Source of the DNA: Paenibacillus sp. IHBB 10380
Lineage (GTDB): Bacteria > Bacillota > Bacilli > Paenibacillales > Paenibacillaceae
Length of the DNA: 64,000 nt
Assembly (NCBI RefSeq): GCF_000949425.1
Contig: NZ_CP010976.1
Span: forward strand, 2,418,001 to 2,482,000
Direction of reading: 5' to 3'
In this document: positions 1 through 7,607 of the stretch, one piece after another
Layout of the letters: each line of letters starts with the position of its first letter
How positions within the stretch are numbered: position 1 is the stretch's first letter
Program-made: the position numbers and the translations under genes
The notes under the pieces: model-generated
The model's input: only the letters and a program-made list of their open reading frames with translations
Databases searched by the model: none
What the model was told of the DNA's origin: nothing

Positions 1-225
1 ATAGTTAATCTCTAAAAATGGTTCGGAATGTATATATTTATTAACAATATCTACTGCCGCTGCTTGAAATCGAACAATTGATAATTCTATTACCCAGTAC
101 GGAGGCTTCGTGTACTCTTGGATAATATCATCACAAAATAACTGATAGTGTTTGTACCATATTAATTTACTATCAAGCATAACACTTAGTTTACATGCGA
201 ATTCTTTATTAACGATTATCTTCAT
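1..225 (-). CDS. Hypothetical cassette protein, 3' part beyond window edge
   Basis: An open frame starts with ATG at 225 (product begins MKIIVNKEFACKL) and stays open for 75 codons to the window edge. A weak purine-rich stretch precedes the start. It lies just inside the first cassette boundary (268-276), with the same spacing as the other cassette genes. I recognise no domain; the visible part is rich in aromatic and aliphatic residues. Being AT-rich, minus-strand and directly downstream of a recombination site, it is most likely another array cargo gene. Confidence 0.5.
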   Translation of the reverse strand, partial: MKIIVNKEFACKLSVMLDSKLIWYKHYQLFCDDIIQEYTKPPYWVIELSIVRFQAAAVDIVNKYIHSEPFLEINY

Positions 226-267
226 AGGATAACCCCAGTTCTTTTTATATTAATTATTAAGGGCTTT

Positions 268-426
268 CGTCTAACGTTCGCGCATTCCTGACGTTCAAGC
301 TGCTTAAGGACTGTAGGTCCGGGTCGTCAGACTTATCCGGTTGAATGGATCGCCTGAATAAGCTCCTTGGAAATCCTTCTTAGCGATCAAGGACGAATGC
401 CCGCAGTAGGAATGCGGTATTAGGTG
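268..426 (-). repeat. attC-like recombination site 1
   Basis: Left box CGTCTAACG (268-276), right box ATTAGGTG (419-426). The arms inside the boxes (GCATTCC on the left, GGAATGC on the right) are complementary. The right box has ATTA where other sites have GTTA, so its R'' box carries one mismatch. It separates the partial first cassette from the 421-934 cassette. A conserved tail (427-449, CTTCTTCGAA type) follows toward the next gene. Confidence 0.7.
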
Positions 427-474
427 ATGTCAGTGCCTTCTTCGAAATCATCTACAATATATTTATCTTTTTAT

Positions 475-837
475 TTATTTATTTTTGCCTTGATAAATCT
501 GATCCATCCATTCTTCTAATGTATCCCTGATTTCGAATCTATCCTTTGATTTCTTACTCCATATAACTTCCCATTCTTCATTAACTAAAACTAATTTATA
601 CGAACCATTAGCATCTGAATCAGGATACCAGCCAAGATCTATAATCAATTTGTTTTTTTGAGGTATTATCCAACTACCATTCTTCAACTCCATTTTATTA
701 ATTTGTAATATATCTTCTGGTAATTATTCCCAATTTACTAAAAATTGATCTTCTTCAGATTTCTCAGGTTCAATGTCTTCAAACTTGTTATAACATACAG
801 CAAAATCTGCAAGTACCATAAATCTCATCAAAGGCAT
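475..837 (-). pseudogene. Hypothetical cassette gene split by an in-frame TAA
   Basis: An ATG at 835-837, preceded by AAAGGGGA, opens a 37-codon frame ending at TAA (724-726). The same frame continues without any other stop through 475, giving a further 82 codons with the residues LPEDILQIN directly after the stop. The two halves look like one protein of about 120 residues (FLVNWE, stop, LPEDIL), with one sense codon, perhaps GAA, changed to TAA. The downstream half could restart at ATG 691-693, but the ribosome-binding site there is poor. Function unknown. The premature stop suggests a silent or decaying cassette. Confidence 0.55.
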
Positions 838-925
838 TTGATCTAATCCCCTTTATGTAAAAAACTAATTGAAGTAATGTTTTGTCACAAGTTTTTTATG
901 TTTTGGTTTTATATTGCACTGATTT

Positions 926-1093
926 CACCTAACGTTTCCGCATTCACGACGTTCAAGCGGCTTAAGGCACGTAGTTCCGGGTGGCTCAGCCACTTTGCCG
1001 GTTGAATGTGTCCTGTGAATCACTCCCTCGAAATGCCTCTTCCGGACCAAGGGTAGGCTTGCCGGCCCGCAGCGTTGAATGCGATGTTAGGTG
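926..1093 (-). repeat. attC-like recombination site 2
   Basis: Left box CACCTAAC (926-933) and right box GTTAGGTG (1086-1093) are perfect reverse complements, because both neighbouring cassettes carry the same signature. GCATTCACGACGTTCAAG follows the left box and GCGTTGAATGCGAT precedes the right box, forming the outer stem. Internal arms CCGGG and GCCGG form secondary hairpins. 168 bp. Confidence 0.78.
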
Positions 1094-1195
1094 TTGTTCC
1101 TGCCCTCTTCGAGATTACTTAAAGGTTCGTTAGATCTTTGTGAATGTGTTAGGATTTAAATAAAAAGTATCATTTATCTGTCATATCCCATTAAA

Positions 1196-1654
1196 TTATA
1201 TATCTGCACTTAATAACTTGTATTTATTATTAAAATAAACATGTATTCTGTGACCACCAAATAACCCTCCATCATCATATTCACAGTATATATTGTTATC
1301 ATTGATTACAATGTCGAGAAGAGTAATAGCTCTTTCAAACTTTTCTTTTGTTACATCATATTTCCCTGCATCTACATCATCCCAATTTAAGCTTTCATCA
1401 TTCTCATCATACTCGGGCCAAAAATCATTTTTGTAATTAATTAATTTATCTGTTATAGCTAACTTTGCATTTTCATCAAATTCTTGAATACATAAAAAAA
1501 GTTTTTCTGCTCTTTTCATCATCTCATTAAAATCTGCAGATTCATCCCTCATATCCAGTGACCAATGTATGTCGCCGCCTTTATGACTATATGCTTTACT
1601 AATCCCTTCATAGACAAATACTCCAATTAACTCACTTTTAATTACCCTATCCAA
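1196..1654 (-). CDS. DUF2262 domain protein (cassette gene)
   Basis: About 152 residues, mostly acidic. The C-terminal segment with YCEYDDGGLFGGHRIHVYF is the hallmark I associate with DUF2262 (PF10020), a family of unknown function often found as small orphan proteins in Firmicutes. Start choice: AGGAGG lies nine bases before the TTG at 1652-1654; a second TTG two codons earlier is too close to the Shine-Dalgarno. The gene fills cassette 1088-1733, whose end signatures CACCTAAC and GTTAGGTG match perfectly. No signal peptide or membrane segment. Biochemical function is not known. Confidence 0.75.
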   Translation of the reverse strand: MDRVIKSELIGVFVYEGISKAYSHKGGDIHWSLDMRDESADFNEMMKRAEKLFLCIQEFDENAKLAITDKLINYKNDFWPEYDENDESLNWDDVDAGKYDVTKEKFERAITLLDIVINDNNIYCEYDDGGLFGGHRIHVYFNNKYKLLSADI

Positions 1655-1724
1655 AATCAATTACCTCCTGACACATAGCTATACTTCATTTGAGCTACTT
1701 TTCTTGGCTTAATTGCAGGAATTG

Positions 1725-1884
1725 CACCTAACGTTGCGCATTCCTGACATTCAAGCGGCTTAAGGCACGGAGTGCCGGGTCGTCAGACTTAGCCGGTTGG
1801 ATGTGTCGCCTCGATTCTACCTCTTCGAAAATCCTTATGGCGACCAAGAGCGCATGCGACGATGCAGGAATGTTTTGTTAGCTG
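1725..1884 (-). repeat. attC-like recombination site 3
   Basis: Left box CACCTAAC (1725-1732), right box GTTAGCTG (1877-1884). Inner arms GCGCATTCCTGAC and GCAGGAATG pair. Internal segments CGGCTTAAGGCACGG and CTTAGCCGG form a second stem. It separates the DUF2262 cassette from the cassette that carries the IS256-family insertion. Confidence 0.77.
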
Positions 1885-1976
1885 ATGTTCGGCACTTCTT
1901 TGATATGCTTACTTAATTTGTTCTACTAATATTATTTCTATATCATTGCAATAAAAGCTGATGTCATCAGTCACAA

Positions 1977-1984
1977 TATCCCTT
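1977..1984. repeat. Target-site duplication, left copy (TATCCCTT)
   Basis: TATCCCTT occurs here and again at 3327-3334, immediately flanking the IS256-family element. Eight-base duplications are typical of this IS family. Collapsing the two copies restores the interrupted reading frame. Confidence 0.85.
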
Positions 1985-3326
1985 GAGAGCGTAAAATATT
2001 TTGTGTAAATAGATAAATAGAAAAAGGAAGACCTTTTCTTGTAGAATTGAGTTACCACACAAAATTCACAGAGAGAGGTCTTCCCTATGAATCATTTTAC
2101 AACAGATTTAGTTCAAGCTCTAGTCACAAAAAAAGATGTGACGGAGGTTTTTCGTAATCACTTAGAAGCTGCCATGAATCATCTGCTAGAGACGGAACTT
2201 ACTGCATTTCTAGACTATGAAAAATATGACCGTATAGGCGTAAATTCAGGTAATTCTCGAAACGGTGGCTACTGTCGAACGCTTCATACCGAGTATGGGG
2301 ACCTGCAGTTAAACATTCCTCGAGATCGTAATGGAGAGTTTAAGCAACAGACCGTAGCACCGTATAAACGCTCAAATGACACGCTAGAATCTTTCGTTAT
2401 TCACATGTTTCAAAAGGGTGTCACGATGACGGAGATTGCCGACCTAATCGAGAAAATGTATGGTCACCACTACACGCCGCAAACCGTATCGAACATGACC
2501 AAAGTAATGGTCGAACATGTCGATGCTTTTATGAAACGACCACTTGAGAAGCGCTATGTGTGCGTCTATATCGATGCTACCTATATCGCGGTTAAGCGTA
2601 AAACCGTATCTAAGGAAGCGGTCTATATTGCCGTAGGAATTCGTGAGGATGGCACCAAGGAAGTACTCACGTACGCCGTTGCACCGACCGAATCAGCTTA
2701 CATCTGGAAAGAACTGCTCCAGGACGTGAAAGAGCGTGGTACCGAACAAATCCTTCTGTTTATCTCCGATGGACTCACAGGCATTGTGAATGCGATTCAG
2801 GAGATCTATCCGCATGCGAAGTACCAAACATGCTGTGTTCATTTAGTTCGTAATATTGCCCATAAAGTTCGAGTCTCAGATCGAGCAGAAGTCTGTGAGG
2901 ACTTCAAATCCGTCTATCGATCCGACGATGAACAAGCTGGTAAAGAAGCGCTAAAAGCCTTCTGTGACAAGTGGAAAACCGCTTATCCTAAGGTCATTAA
3001 ATCCCTACGAGAAAACCCCTATATCTTTACGTTTTACAGTTTTCCTAAGCCGATATGGAGAAGCATTTATTCGACGAATTTAATCGAGTCGTTTAACAAA
3101 CAGATTAAGAAATACACGAATCGTAAGGAGCAATTCCCCCATGAAGAAGCACTAGAAAAATTCTTGGTTGCACAGTTTGAAAGCTATAACCAACGCTTTG
3201 CTACCCGTTGTCACATTGGTTTTGATAAAGCTCGTTCAGAACTGCTAGCTATGTTCTCCACCAAAGACTAACCCTAGTTCTACAAGATAAGGTTATTTTC
3301 ATTTACACATAATTCTTGACGCTGCC
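1985..3326 (+). mobile_element. IS256-family insertion sequence, complete
   Basis: A 1342-bp element bounded by the direct repeat TATCCCTT. The ends are imperfect inverted repeats: left GAGAGCGTAAAATATTTTG and, read inward from the right, GGCAGCGTCAAGAATTATG, both followed by TGTGTAAAT, a motif also near the ends of IS256. Further in, ACCTTTTCTTGTAGAA (2031) mirrors ACCTTATCTTGTAGAA on the other strand near 3293. The single gene is an intact mutator-type transposase. It inserted into a cassette gene in the antisense orientation. The clean duplication indicates recent insertion. Confidence 0.88.
2087..3271 (+). CDS. IS256-family (mutator-type) transposase
   Basis: 394 residues, full length for the family. 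It catalyses cut-and-paste or copy-out transposition of the surrounding element with a DDE RNase-H-fold active site. Visible catalytic motifs: VYIDATY (first Asp, about residue 164), FISDGLTG (second Asp, about 229) and TNLIESFNK (Glu, about 333), plus the family CCVHLVRN segment. RBS GAGAGAGG precedes ATG 2087 by eight or nine bases. No frameshift, so it is probably active. Its GC content and codon usage are more typical of the chromosome than those of the AT-rich cassette genes around it. Confidence 0.95.
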   Translation: MNHFTTDLVQALVTKKDVTEVFRNHLEAAMNHLLETELTAFLDYEKYDRIGVNSGNSRNGGYCRTLHTEYGDLQLNIPRDRNGEFKQQTVAPYKRSNDTLESFVIHMFQKGVTMTEIADLIEKMYGHHYTPQTVSNMTKVMVEHVDAFMKRPLEKRYVCVYIDATYIAVKRKTVSKEAVYIAVGIREDGTKEVLTYAVAPTESAYIWKELLQDVKERGTEQILLFISDGLTGIVNAIQEIYPHAKYQTCCVHLVRNIAHKVRVSDRAEVCEDFKSVYRSDDEQAGKEALKAFCDKWKTAYPKVIKSLRENPYIFTFYSFPKPIWRSIYSTNLIESFNKQIKKYTNRKEQFPHEEALEKFLVAQFESYNQRFATRCHIGFDKARSELLAMFSTKD

Positions 3327-3334
3327 TATCCCTT
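3327..3334. repeat. Target-site duplication, right copy (TATCCCTT)
   Basis: Second copy of the 8-bp duplication flanking the IS256-family element; identical to 1977-1984. Confidence 0.85.
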
Positions 3335-3737
3335 ATCCAGTAATTTAATGAATTCCAACCGTCTTCTCTTATATCGATTATTTCAAATATATCTAATTGA
3401 ATCTCTTTACTGTCAATCGATAATTTCAGACTTTCAATATGATTAAAGTTTACAATTATTTTGTATTCGTTATTGTTTGTTACATAGATTATCGAAGTCT
3501 CTAATATCGTTTCATCTTCATAAAATTTGTTCTTCACTGAAGTGAATTTAAATTCATTTATTGATCTACATTTACTCCATGAAAAATCCCCAATTACATT
3601 GATCTTTTCAAAGTTTTTAATTGTGCTTTTCTTCATTTATTCACTCTTCCCTTGATTAACTAGAATACCCTAGAATATCACTTTAATCACAAAAGGATAC
3701 TTAGTAAGACCACGCTTTATATGATCTTGCCGAATTT

Positions 3738-3903
3738 CTGCTAACGTCTCTCATATTCACGAACCCGAGAACCTTAAGGCACGTTTGGGCCGGCCCGCTA
3801 TGCGGTTAGGTTCGCAGGGTTTTCCGCCTGATCAACTTCCTCGAAATGCCTCGGGCGGATCGAGCAGCCGTCAGGTTGCGATGCGTGAATACGATGTTAT
3901 AGG
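3738..3903 (-). repeat. attC-like recombination site 4
   Basis: Left box CTGCTAAC (3738-3745), right box GTTATAGG (3896-3903). The outer stem pairs TATTCACG with CGTGAATA. Inner stem: GAACCCGAGAACCTTAAGG against GGTTAGGTTCGCAGGGTT-type sequence; a further stem pairs CCGCC and GGCGG around a variable loop. 166 bp. Confidence 0.8.
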
Positions 3904-3936
3904 ATGTATCTGACTTCTTCGAATATGCAAAGAGCC

Positions 3937-4443
3937 TTACTTAACTCTATCTTTAATTTCATTAATTTGTTTAATATGTCTTTGTTCATGCAAGTATAGT
4001 GATCTAACCCATTCAATTAATAACATCTCCTTAAAAACTGGGTGTATAAAATGTCTTCTACTCAGCACTGATGGGTCTTCTACTGTGTTTAATAATTCGT
4101 ATAACTTTTCTCTTGAATTGTTTAGTTTTTCAATGATTTCTTGATATTCTAAAATTTCGTCAGTTGGTTTAGCAATGTCAGGAGCTTCTATCTTTTTACT
4201 TCTATCAAGTAGAAATTCTAATGGTTTATTCTCTATGAATGAATCTTCCTTGCTCTTTAATCCTTTCTTTATTGCTACGACATATAATTCTTCTGTCTTA
4301 ATTAAGTGTTGACATACCTGACTAATACTCCAACTGTATGCGTCTTTCCGTTTGTTTAATTGATCTCCACTCAATTCATTAAGAATTCCTAGTAATTCGT
4401 CTCTTGTTTCTTTTAATTTTTGATTGATATCTTGAAGTTCCAT
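3937..4443 (-). CDS. DinB-like four-helix protein (cassette gene)
   Basis: 168 residues from ATG 4443, chosen because GGGAG lies seven bases upstream; an upstream in-frame ATG at 4497 overlaps the recombination site and lacks a good RBS. DinB/YfiT-like metalloproteins carry three metal-binding His residues on a four-helix bundle. Here they are probably the His in QVCQHLIKTEE (about residue 47) and the pair in YLHEQRHIKQI near the C terminus. Members include bacillithiol S-transferases and many uncharacterised proteins; substrate unknown. The cassette has perfectly matched end signatures (GTTATAGG and CCTATAAC). Confidence 0.82.
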   Translation of the reverse strand: MELQDINQKLKETRDELLGILNELSGDQLNKRKDAYSWSISQVCQHLIKTEELYVVAIKKGLKSKEDSFIENKPLEFLLDRSKKIEAPDIAKPTDEILEYQEIIEKLNNSREKLYELLNTVEDPSVLSRRHFIHPVFKEMLLIEWVRSLYLHEQRHIKQINEIKDRVK

Positions 4444-4479
4444 GGAAAACTCCCTTTCTTTAATTTTTTGCGGATATTT

Positions 4480-4643
4480 CCTATAACGTTTGTACATTCA
4501 CGAATCCTGACCGACTTAAGGCCGTCAGGCTGGGCGCCATGCGCTTAGTCGGTGCAGGGTTGTCCGCTGAATTCACTTTTCCGAAATGCTTCTTGCGGAC
4601 CGAGGAACCGTCAGGGTCCGATGCGTGAATGTTTTGTTATCTG
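4480..4643 (-). repeat. attC-like recombination site 5
   Basis: Left box CCTATAAC (4480-4487), right box GTTATCTG (4636-4643). The left box is the exact complement of the right box of site 4, across the DinB-like gene. Inner arms ACATTCACGAATCC and GCGTGAATGT pair; GTCCGC and GCGGAC form an internal stem. 164 bp. Confidence 0.8.
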
Positions 4644-4678
4644 TAGTTACCGGCATCTCGAATTCACCTACATTTATC

Positions 4679-5131
4679 TTATAATTTCATGCAATAAAGA
4701 ACTTCGTCGTCTACGATTTTACCTGTATTTTCAAATCCAAATTCTTCATATATTTTTTTTGCAGAATCGTTTTCTGGATCAAACGATAAATATATTTCTG
4801 AGCATTCCTTGTTCTTACTCATCTCTTTAATGATTAGACTTATGGCCTTTCTACCGAAACCTTGACGTTGAAATTTATAGTCAATCATAATACGGCATAA
4901 TTCAAAACAATTATCCTCCTCTGAATATCCATACATTGTAAATCCCACCATTGTATCTTCACTATAAATTGCTTTTGTTATCCATCCTTTTTCTATCTTT
5001 GATTGTGCAATCGAAACTGCATTTGAAGCTACAAATTTCTCTACAAGGTAATGATTTTTATCAGGATCAGTCGTTAGAAAGATACATTCTAGCCAGTTAG
5101 CTTCGTCTATATCCTTTAATAAAACTTCCAC
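4679..5131 (-). CDS. GNAT N-acetyltransferase, BltD/spermidine acetyltransferase-like (cassette gene)
   Basis: 150 residues starting at GTG 5131 (RBS AAGG). It should transfer acetyl from acetyl-CoA to an amine. GNAT motif A is visible as RIMIDYKFQRQGFGRKA (R/Q-x-x-G-x-G/A acetyl-CoA loop, about residues 84-100), and motif B as EIYLSFDPENDSAKKIYEEF followed by GFENTGK. Order and length recall polyamine acetyltransferases such as BltD, but the substrate cannot be read from sequence. GNATs are common integron cargo. The cassette ends CAGATAAC and GTTATCTG match perfectly. Confidence 0.88.
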   Translation of the reverse strand: MEVLLKDIDEANWLECIFLTTDPDKNHYLVEKFVASNAVSIAQSKIEKGWITKAIYSEDTMVGFTMYGYSEEDNCFELCRIMIDYKFQRQGFGRKAISLIIKEMSKNKECSEIYLSFDPENDSAKKIYEEFGFENTGKIVDDEVLYCMKL

Positions 5132-5167
5132 GAGATCGCCTTCTTTCTAATGTTCTATCGGTAATTG

Positions 5168-5327
5168 CAGATAACGTTTATGTATCTACGAACCCGAGAG
5201 GCTTAAGGCGCATCGCGCCGGGTCCGACAGACTTAGCCTCGCAGGGTTGTTCGCTGATTCAACTTCACCGTTTGTCACTTCTTGCTAACCAAGGGCAAAG
5301 CCCGCAGCGTAGATACGTTGTTATGTG
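5168..5327 (-). repeat. attC-like recombination site 6
   Basis: Left box CAGATAAC (5168-5175), right box GTTATGTG (5320-5327). Outer stem GTATCTACG against CGTAGATAC. Sub-hairpin GGCGCATCGCGCC lies in a longer stem formed by CGAGAGGCTTAAG and CTTAGCCTCG. A second hairpin, GGGCAAAGCCC, is at about 5294-5304. 160 bp. One of the best-preserved copies for folding. Confidence 0.82.
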
Positions 5328-5394
5328 ATGCACCTGACCTCCTCGAATTACTTGTGAAACATTTGTTGAATCTTAATCAGCACATACTTAGAAA

Positions 5395-5994
5395 TCATTT
5401 CTCTAACACAATAATTTTGTAATTTCCATTTAATACAGAACTTTCTTGGTGATTAATATTCAATGGAGTACTTCTTAGTATTTCATCAAACCTTCTATTT
5501 ATATCTGTTCCAAAAATTGAGGTGATCATATTCAAAGCTTTACGCAGAATGTTTGGTTTTTTATTCTCATCTAAAAACTTATCAAATACCAATATGGTAC
5601 CAGAAGGTGAGAGAACTCTTGTTGCTTCTAACAAAGCTTTTTGGGGATTCTCCACAACACTTAAAATTAAGTTTAAAATCACAAAATCAAATTTCTCATT
5701 CTCAAACTTTAATGATTCTGCATCCATATTCAGTAGTACAACATTATTTGTTTTTTTACGTGCTTTTTCTAGCATCTCATTTGAGATATCAATACCGAAA
5801 ATCTCAATATTGTTAGGTAGCAACAGAATATCTTCTCCGGTTCCAACTCCTACTAATAAGACTTTATTTTTGGGTTTAATATCTATCAATGAAAACGCCC
5901 TCATCCTAGCATTTCTAAATATACGATTCCCCATCAAAAAATCATAAATAGGAGATAAAATCTTGTATTTCTTTATATTTGTATTGTTCTTCAT
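5395..5994 (-). CDS. Class I SAM-dependent methyltransferase (cassette gene)
   Basis: About 199 residues from ATG 5994 (AGGAG twelve bases upstream; an ATG eight codons earlier lies too close to the RBS). Motif I is VLLVGVGTGEDILLL (SAM-binding glycine loop), followed by the acidic residue in IFGIDISNEML, then NMDAESLKF and FDFVILNLILSVV. It resembles the UbiE/type-11 methyltransferases that modify small molecules or lipids; the acceptor is unknown. Cassette ends match at seven of eight bases (GTTATGTG with TACATAAC). Confidence 0.87.
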   Translation of the reverse strand: MKNNTNIKKYKILSPIYDFLMGNRIFRNARMRAFSLIDIKPKNKVLLVGVGTGEDILLLPNNIEIFGIDISNEMLEKARKKTNNVVLLNMDAESLKFENEKFDFVILNLILSVVENPQKALLEATRVLSPSGTILVFDKFLDENKKPNILRKALNMITSIFGTDINRRFDEILRSTPLNINHQESSVLNGNYKIIVLEK

Positions 5995-6049
5995 TACAGT
6001 TAATCTTTCTCCTTTCATATTAGTATCGTTCTACAATTTTCAGGGGTTT

Positions 6050-6197
6050 TACATAACGTATCAGCATCTGCGACATGACCCGGCCTTAGATAGCTCTTAT
6101 CATAGGCCGGGTCATGTGTTGTCTGAGTTTACTTCCATGATTTCACTCCCGACAACCAAGGGGCGAATGCCACGCAGCGCAGATGCTTTGTTATATG
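6050..6197 (-). repeat. attC-like recombination site 7
   Basis: Left box TACATAAC (6050-6057), right box GTTATATG (6190-6197). Outer stem GCATCTGCG against CGCAGATGC. A perfect internal arm, GACCCGGCC against GGCCGGGTC, flanks a short loop. At 148 bp it is shorter because the usual central hairpin is reduced to TAGATAGCTCTTATC. Confidence 0.8.
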
Positions 6198-6230
6198 CTG
6201 TTGGGGCCATCTTGCGTTACCTTCACATTC

Positions 6231-6722
6231 TCATTCATTTGCTAAGTATTCAATTACGGGATAGGAAATCATGTTCCTATCTCTGTAGGTTGAAATGATT
6301 ACGTCACTTTGTGTACTCAAAATGCCTTGTTGTAATATTACAGGTTTGAATCCTCTTTCAATTGCTCCATTATAGGTAAATAATACGCAATGCTCTGCTG
6401 CAAATCCTGCAATGATGACTAACTCAATACCATGATTCAATAAAATTTGTTCTAGTTCTGTCTTCCAAAAAGCATTCGAGTTCTCTTTAGTCATTTTTAG
6501 GTCATTATTCTTGATTTCAATTTCTGGAATAAAATTATATTCCTCTCTATTTGATTCTTGAATACCTTCTAAGTCCTGAATATGTATGACTACGTGGTCT
6601 TTAGAACGAAGCAAGTCTGCAACATAATTGATATATTCACAAGCTTTATCTACAATTTTCTTTTCCATTTGATCCTGCAAGTAAATTGCTTGCATATCAA
6701 CAATTAAGAATCCTAACCTCAT
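6231..6722 (-). CDS. Isochorismatase-like cysteine hydrolase (cassette gene)
   Basis: 163 residues, start ATG 6722 with GAGGAG eight bases upstream. The family hydrolyses amides (nicotinamide, N-carbamoyl compounds) or vinyl ethers through an Asp-Lys-Cys triad. Here these are Asp9 in LIVDMQ, a Lys around the TKENSNAFWKTELE segment, and Cys in IAGFAAEHCVLFT, with the typical cis-peptide region just before it. The C-terminal part YRDRNMISYPVIEYL is short, giving a compact protein. Substrate unknown. The cassette ends GTTATATG and CATATAAC match perfectly. Confidence 0.88.
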   Translation of the reverse strand: MRLGFLIVDMQAIYLQDQMEKKIVDKACEYINYVADLLRSKDHVVIHIQDLEGIQESNREEYNFIPEIEIKNNDLKMTKENSNAFWKTELEQILLNHGIELVIIAGFAAEHCVLFTYNGAIERGFKPVILQQGILSTQSDVIISTYRDRNMISYPVIEYLANE

Positions 6723-6767
6723 CGAATCTACTCCTCAAAATGTTATTTAAAGTACTTGCCCCAATTG

Positions 6768-6893
6768 CATATAACGTTCTTGTATTCACGAACCCGAGAA
6801 CCTTAAGCGAACGAAGTTAGCGGCCGCGACGCGGTTAGGTTCGCAGGGTTGTCCGCCTGCTCCCGCTTCTCCGAAAGTCCTCGGGCGGACCAG
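6768..6893 (-). repeat. attC-like recombination site 8, truncated by IS110 remnant
   Basis: Left box CATATAAC (6768-6775) and the internal arms (GAACCCGAGAACCTTAAG, GGTTAGGTTCGCAGGG, GTCCGCCTG, CGGGCGGACCA) are intact up to about 6893. The expected right third, with GCGTGAATAC and GTTAT, is missing, and transposase-coding sequence begins instead. The element is therefore a half site. Confidence 0.72.
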
Positions 6894-7397
6894 GCCCAGG
6901 AGATTGTTCTTATGCACTATATTCAATTGCTGAAGACCTACCAGAACTGTATGAATGATCTCTTGGTAACCATGGAGTCGCTGGCTGAATCTATTAAAAC
7001 CTATCACTTGCTCCGAACCATTCCGGGTGTCGGACCACTAACAGCTGCTATGCTGATCGCTGAAATTGGAGATATAAAAAGGTTTCCATCAGTTAAACAG
7101 CTAACAGCTTTTGCAGGGCTAGACTCAGCTGTTCACGAATCAGGAACCTTCAAATCTAAGAAGAATCGAATATCTAAACGAGGCTCTTCGTACCTTCGAA
7201 CAGCCCTTTACCAGGCTACCATTTGCGCGATTTCCAGGCAAATTCATGGCCCAAGAAATTCGATTCTCTTTCAATTTTATCAGCAAAAACGCAATGAAGG
7301 CAAACCGGCAAAAGTCGCGATCGTTGCTACTTCTCACAAGCTTTTACGTATTATTTTTGGAATGTGGAAGTCTGATCAAGCTATTAAATGTGGTTAA
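6894..7397 (+). pseudogene. IS110-family transposase, C-terminal fragment
   Basis: About 165 residues homologous to the Transposase_20 (C-terminal) domain: the helix-hairpin-helix segment IPGVGPLTAAMLIAEIGD, then FAGLDSAVHESGTFKSKK, KRGSSYLRTALYQAT, and a terminal NEGKPAKVAIVATSHKLLR region. IS110 transposases are normally 300-400 residues with an N-terminal DEDD RuvC-like domain, which is absent. The frame stays open upstream into the attC-like sequence (to 6849), but that part is not transposase. Inactive. Confidence 0.85.
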
Positions 7398-7514
7398 TCC
7401 TATAATTAGAATTTAATTTCCATTAAAACTCACTCTAATGAGTTAGTTTATTTAAGTGCGTCTATCTTTTTCCTATTAAAATATTATTAATGGTAGAGTT
7501 GACTTTGATTAGCT
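6894..7514 (+). mobile_element. IS110/IS1111-type element remnant inside an attC-like site
   Basis: The segment begins abruptly in the internal stem of site 8 and ends just before TTTATATGATGGGCCTGAC (about 7517), which resembles the right edge and conserved tail of the other sites. It contains only the C-terminal half of an IS110-family transposase. No target duplication is evident, as expected for IS110. IS1111-group elements that insert specifically into integron attC sites are established in proteobacteria, so the location is suggestive. The 5' half is deleted, so it cannot move on its own. Confidence 0.65.
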
Positions 7515-7607
7515 GGTTTATATGATGGGCCTGACGTCTGCGAGAATTACCCATTTCTCTCTTACCCTAACTCCTGGGGACACTCTGAATTTATTGAATT
7601 AAGCACC

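Larger units (their letters stand above)
1913..3636 (-). pseudogene. Hypothetical cassette gene interrupted by IS256-family element
   Basis: The 5' part runs from ATG 3636 (RBS GGGAAGAG) to the insertion point near 3335, and the 3' part from 1976 to TAA at 1913-1915. Removing 1985-3326 and one copy of the 8-bp duplication TATCCCTT restores an unbroken 125-codon frame in which NYWIRD continues as IVTDDISFYCNDIEI. This shows one gene split by a recent clean insertion. The reconstructed protein is soluble and mostly beta-predicted, with a C-terminal FYCNDIEI motif; I do not recognise its family. It occupies the cassette bounded by GTTAGCTG (1877) and CTGCTAAC (3738), which match at seven of eight positions. 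Confidence 0.8.

Noticed and set aside
5522..6298. Plus-strand frames opposite the methyltransferase and in site 7
   Set aside because: Shadows of the minus-strand gene or of the recombination site; no RBS and no recognisable protein features.
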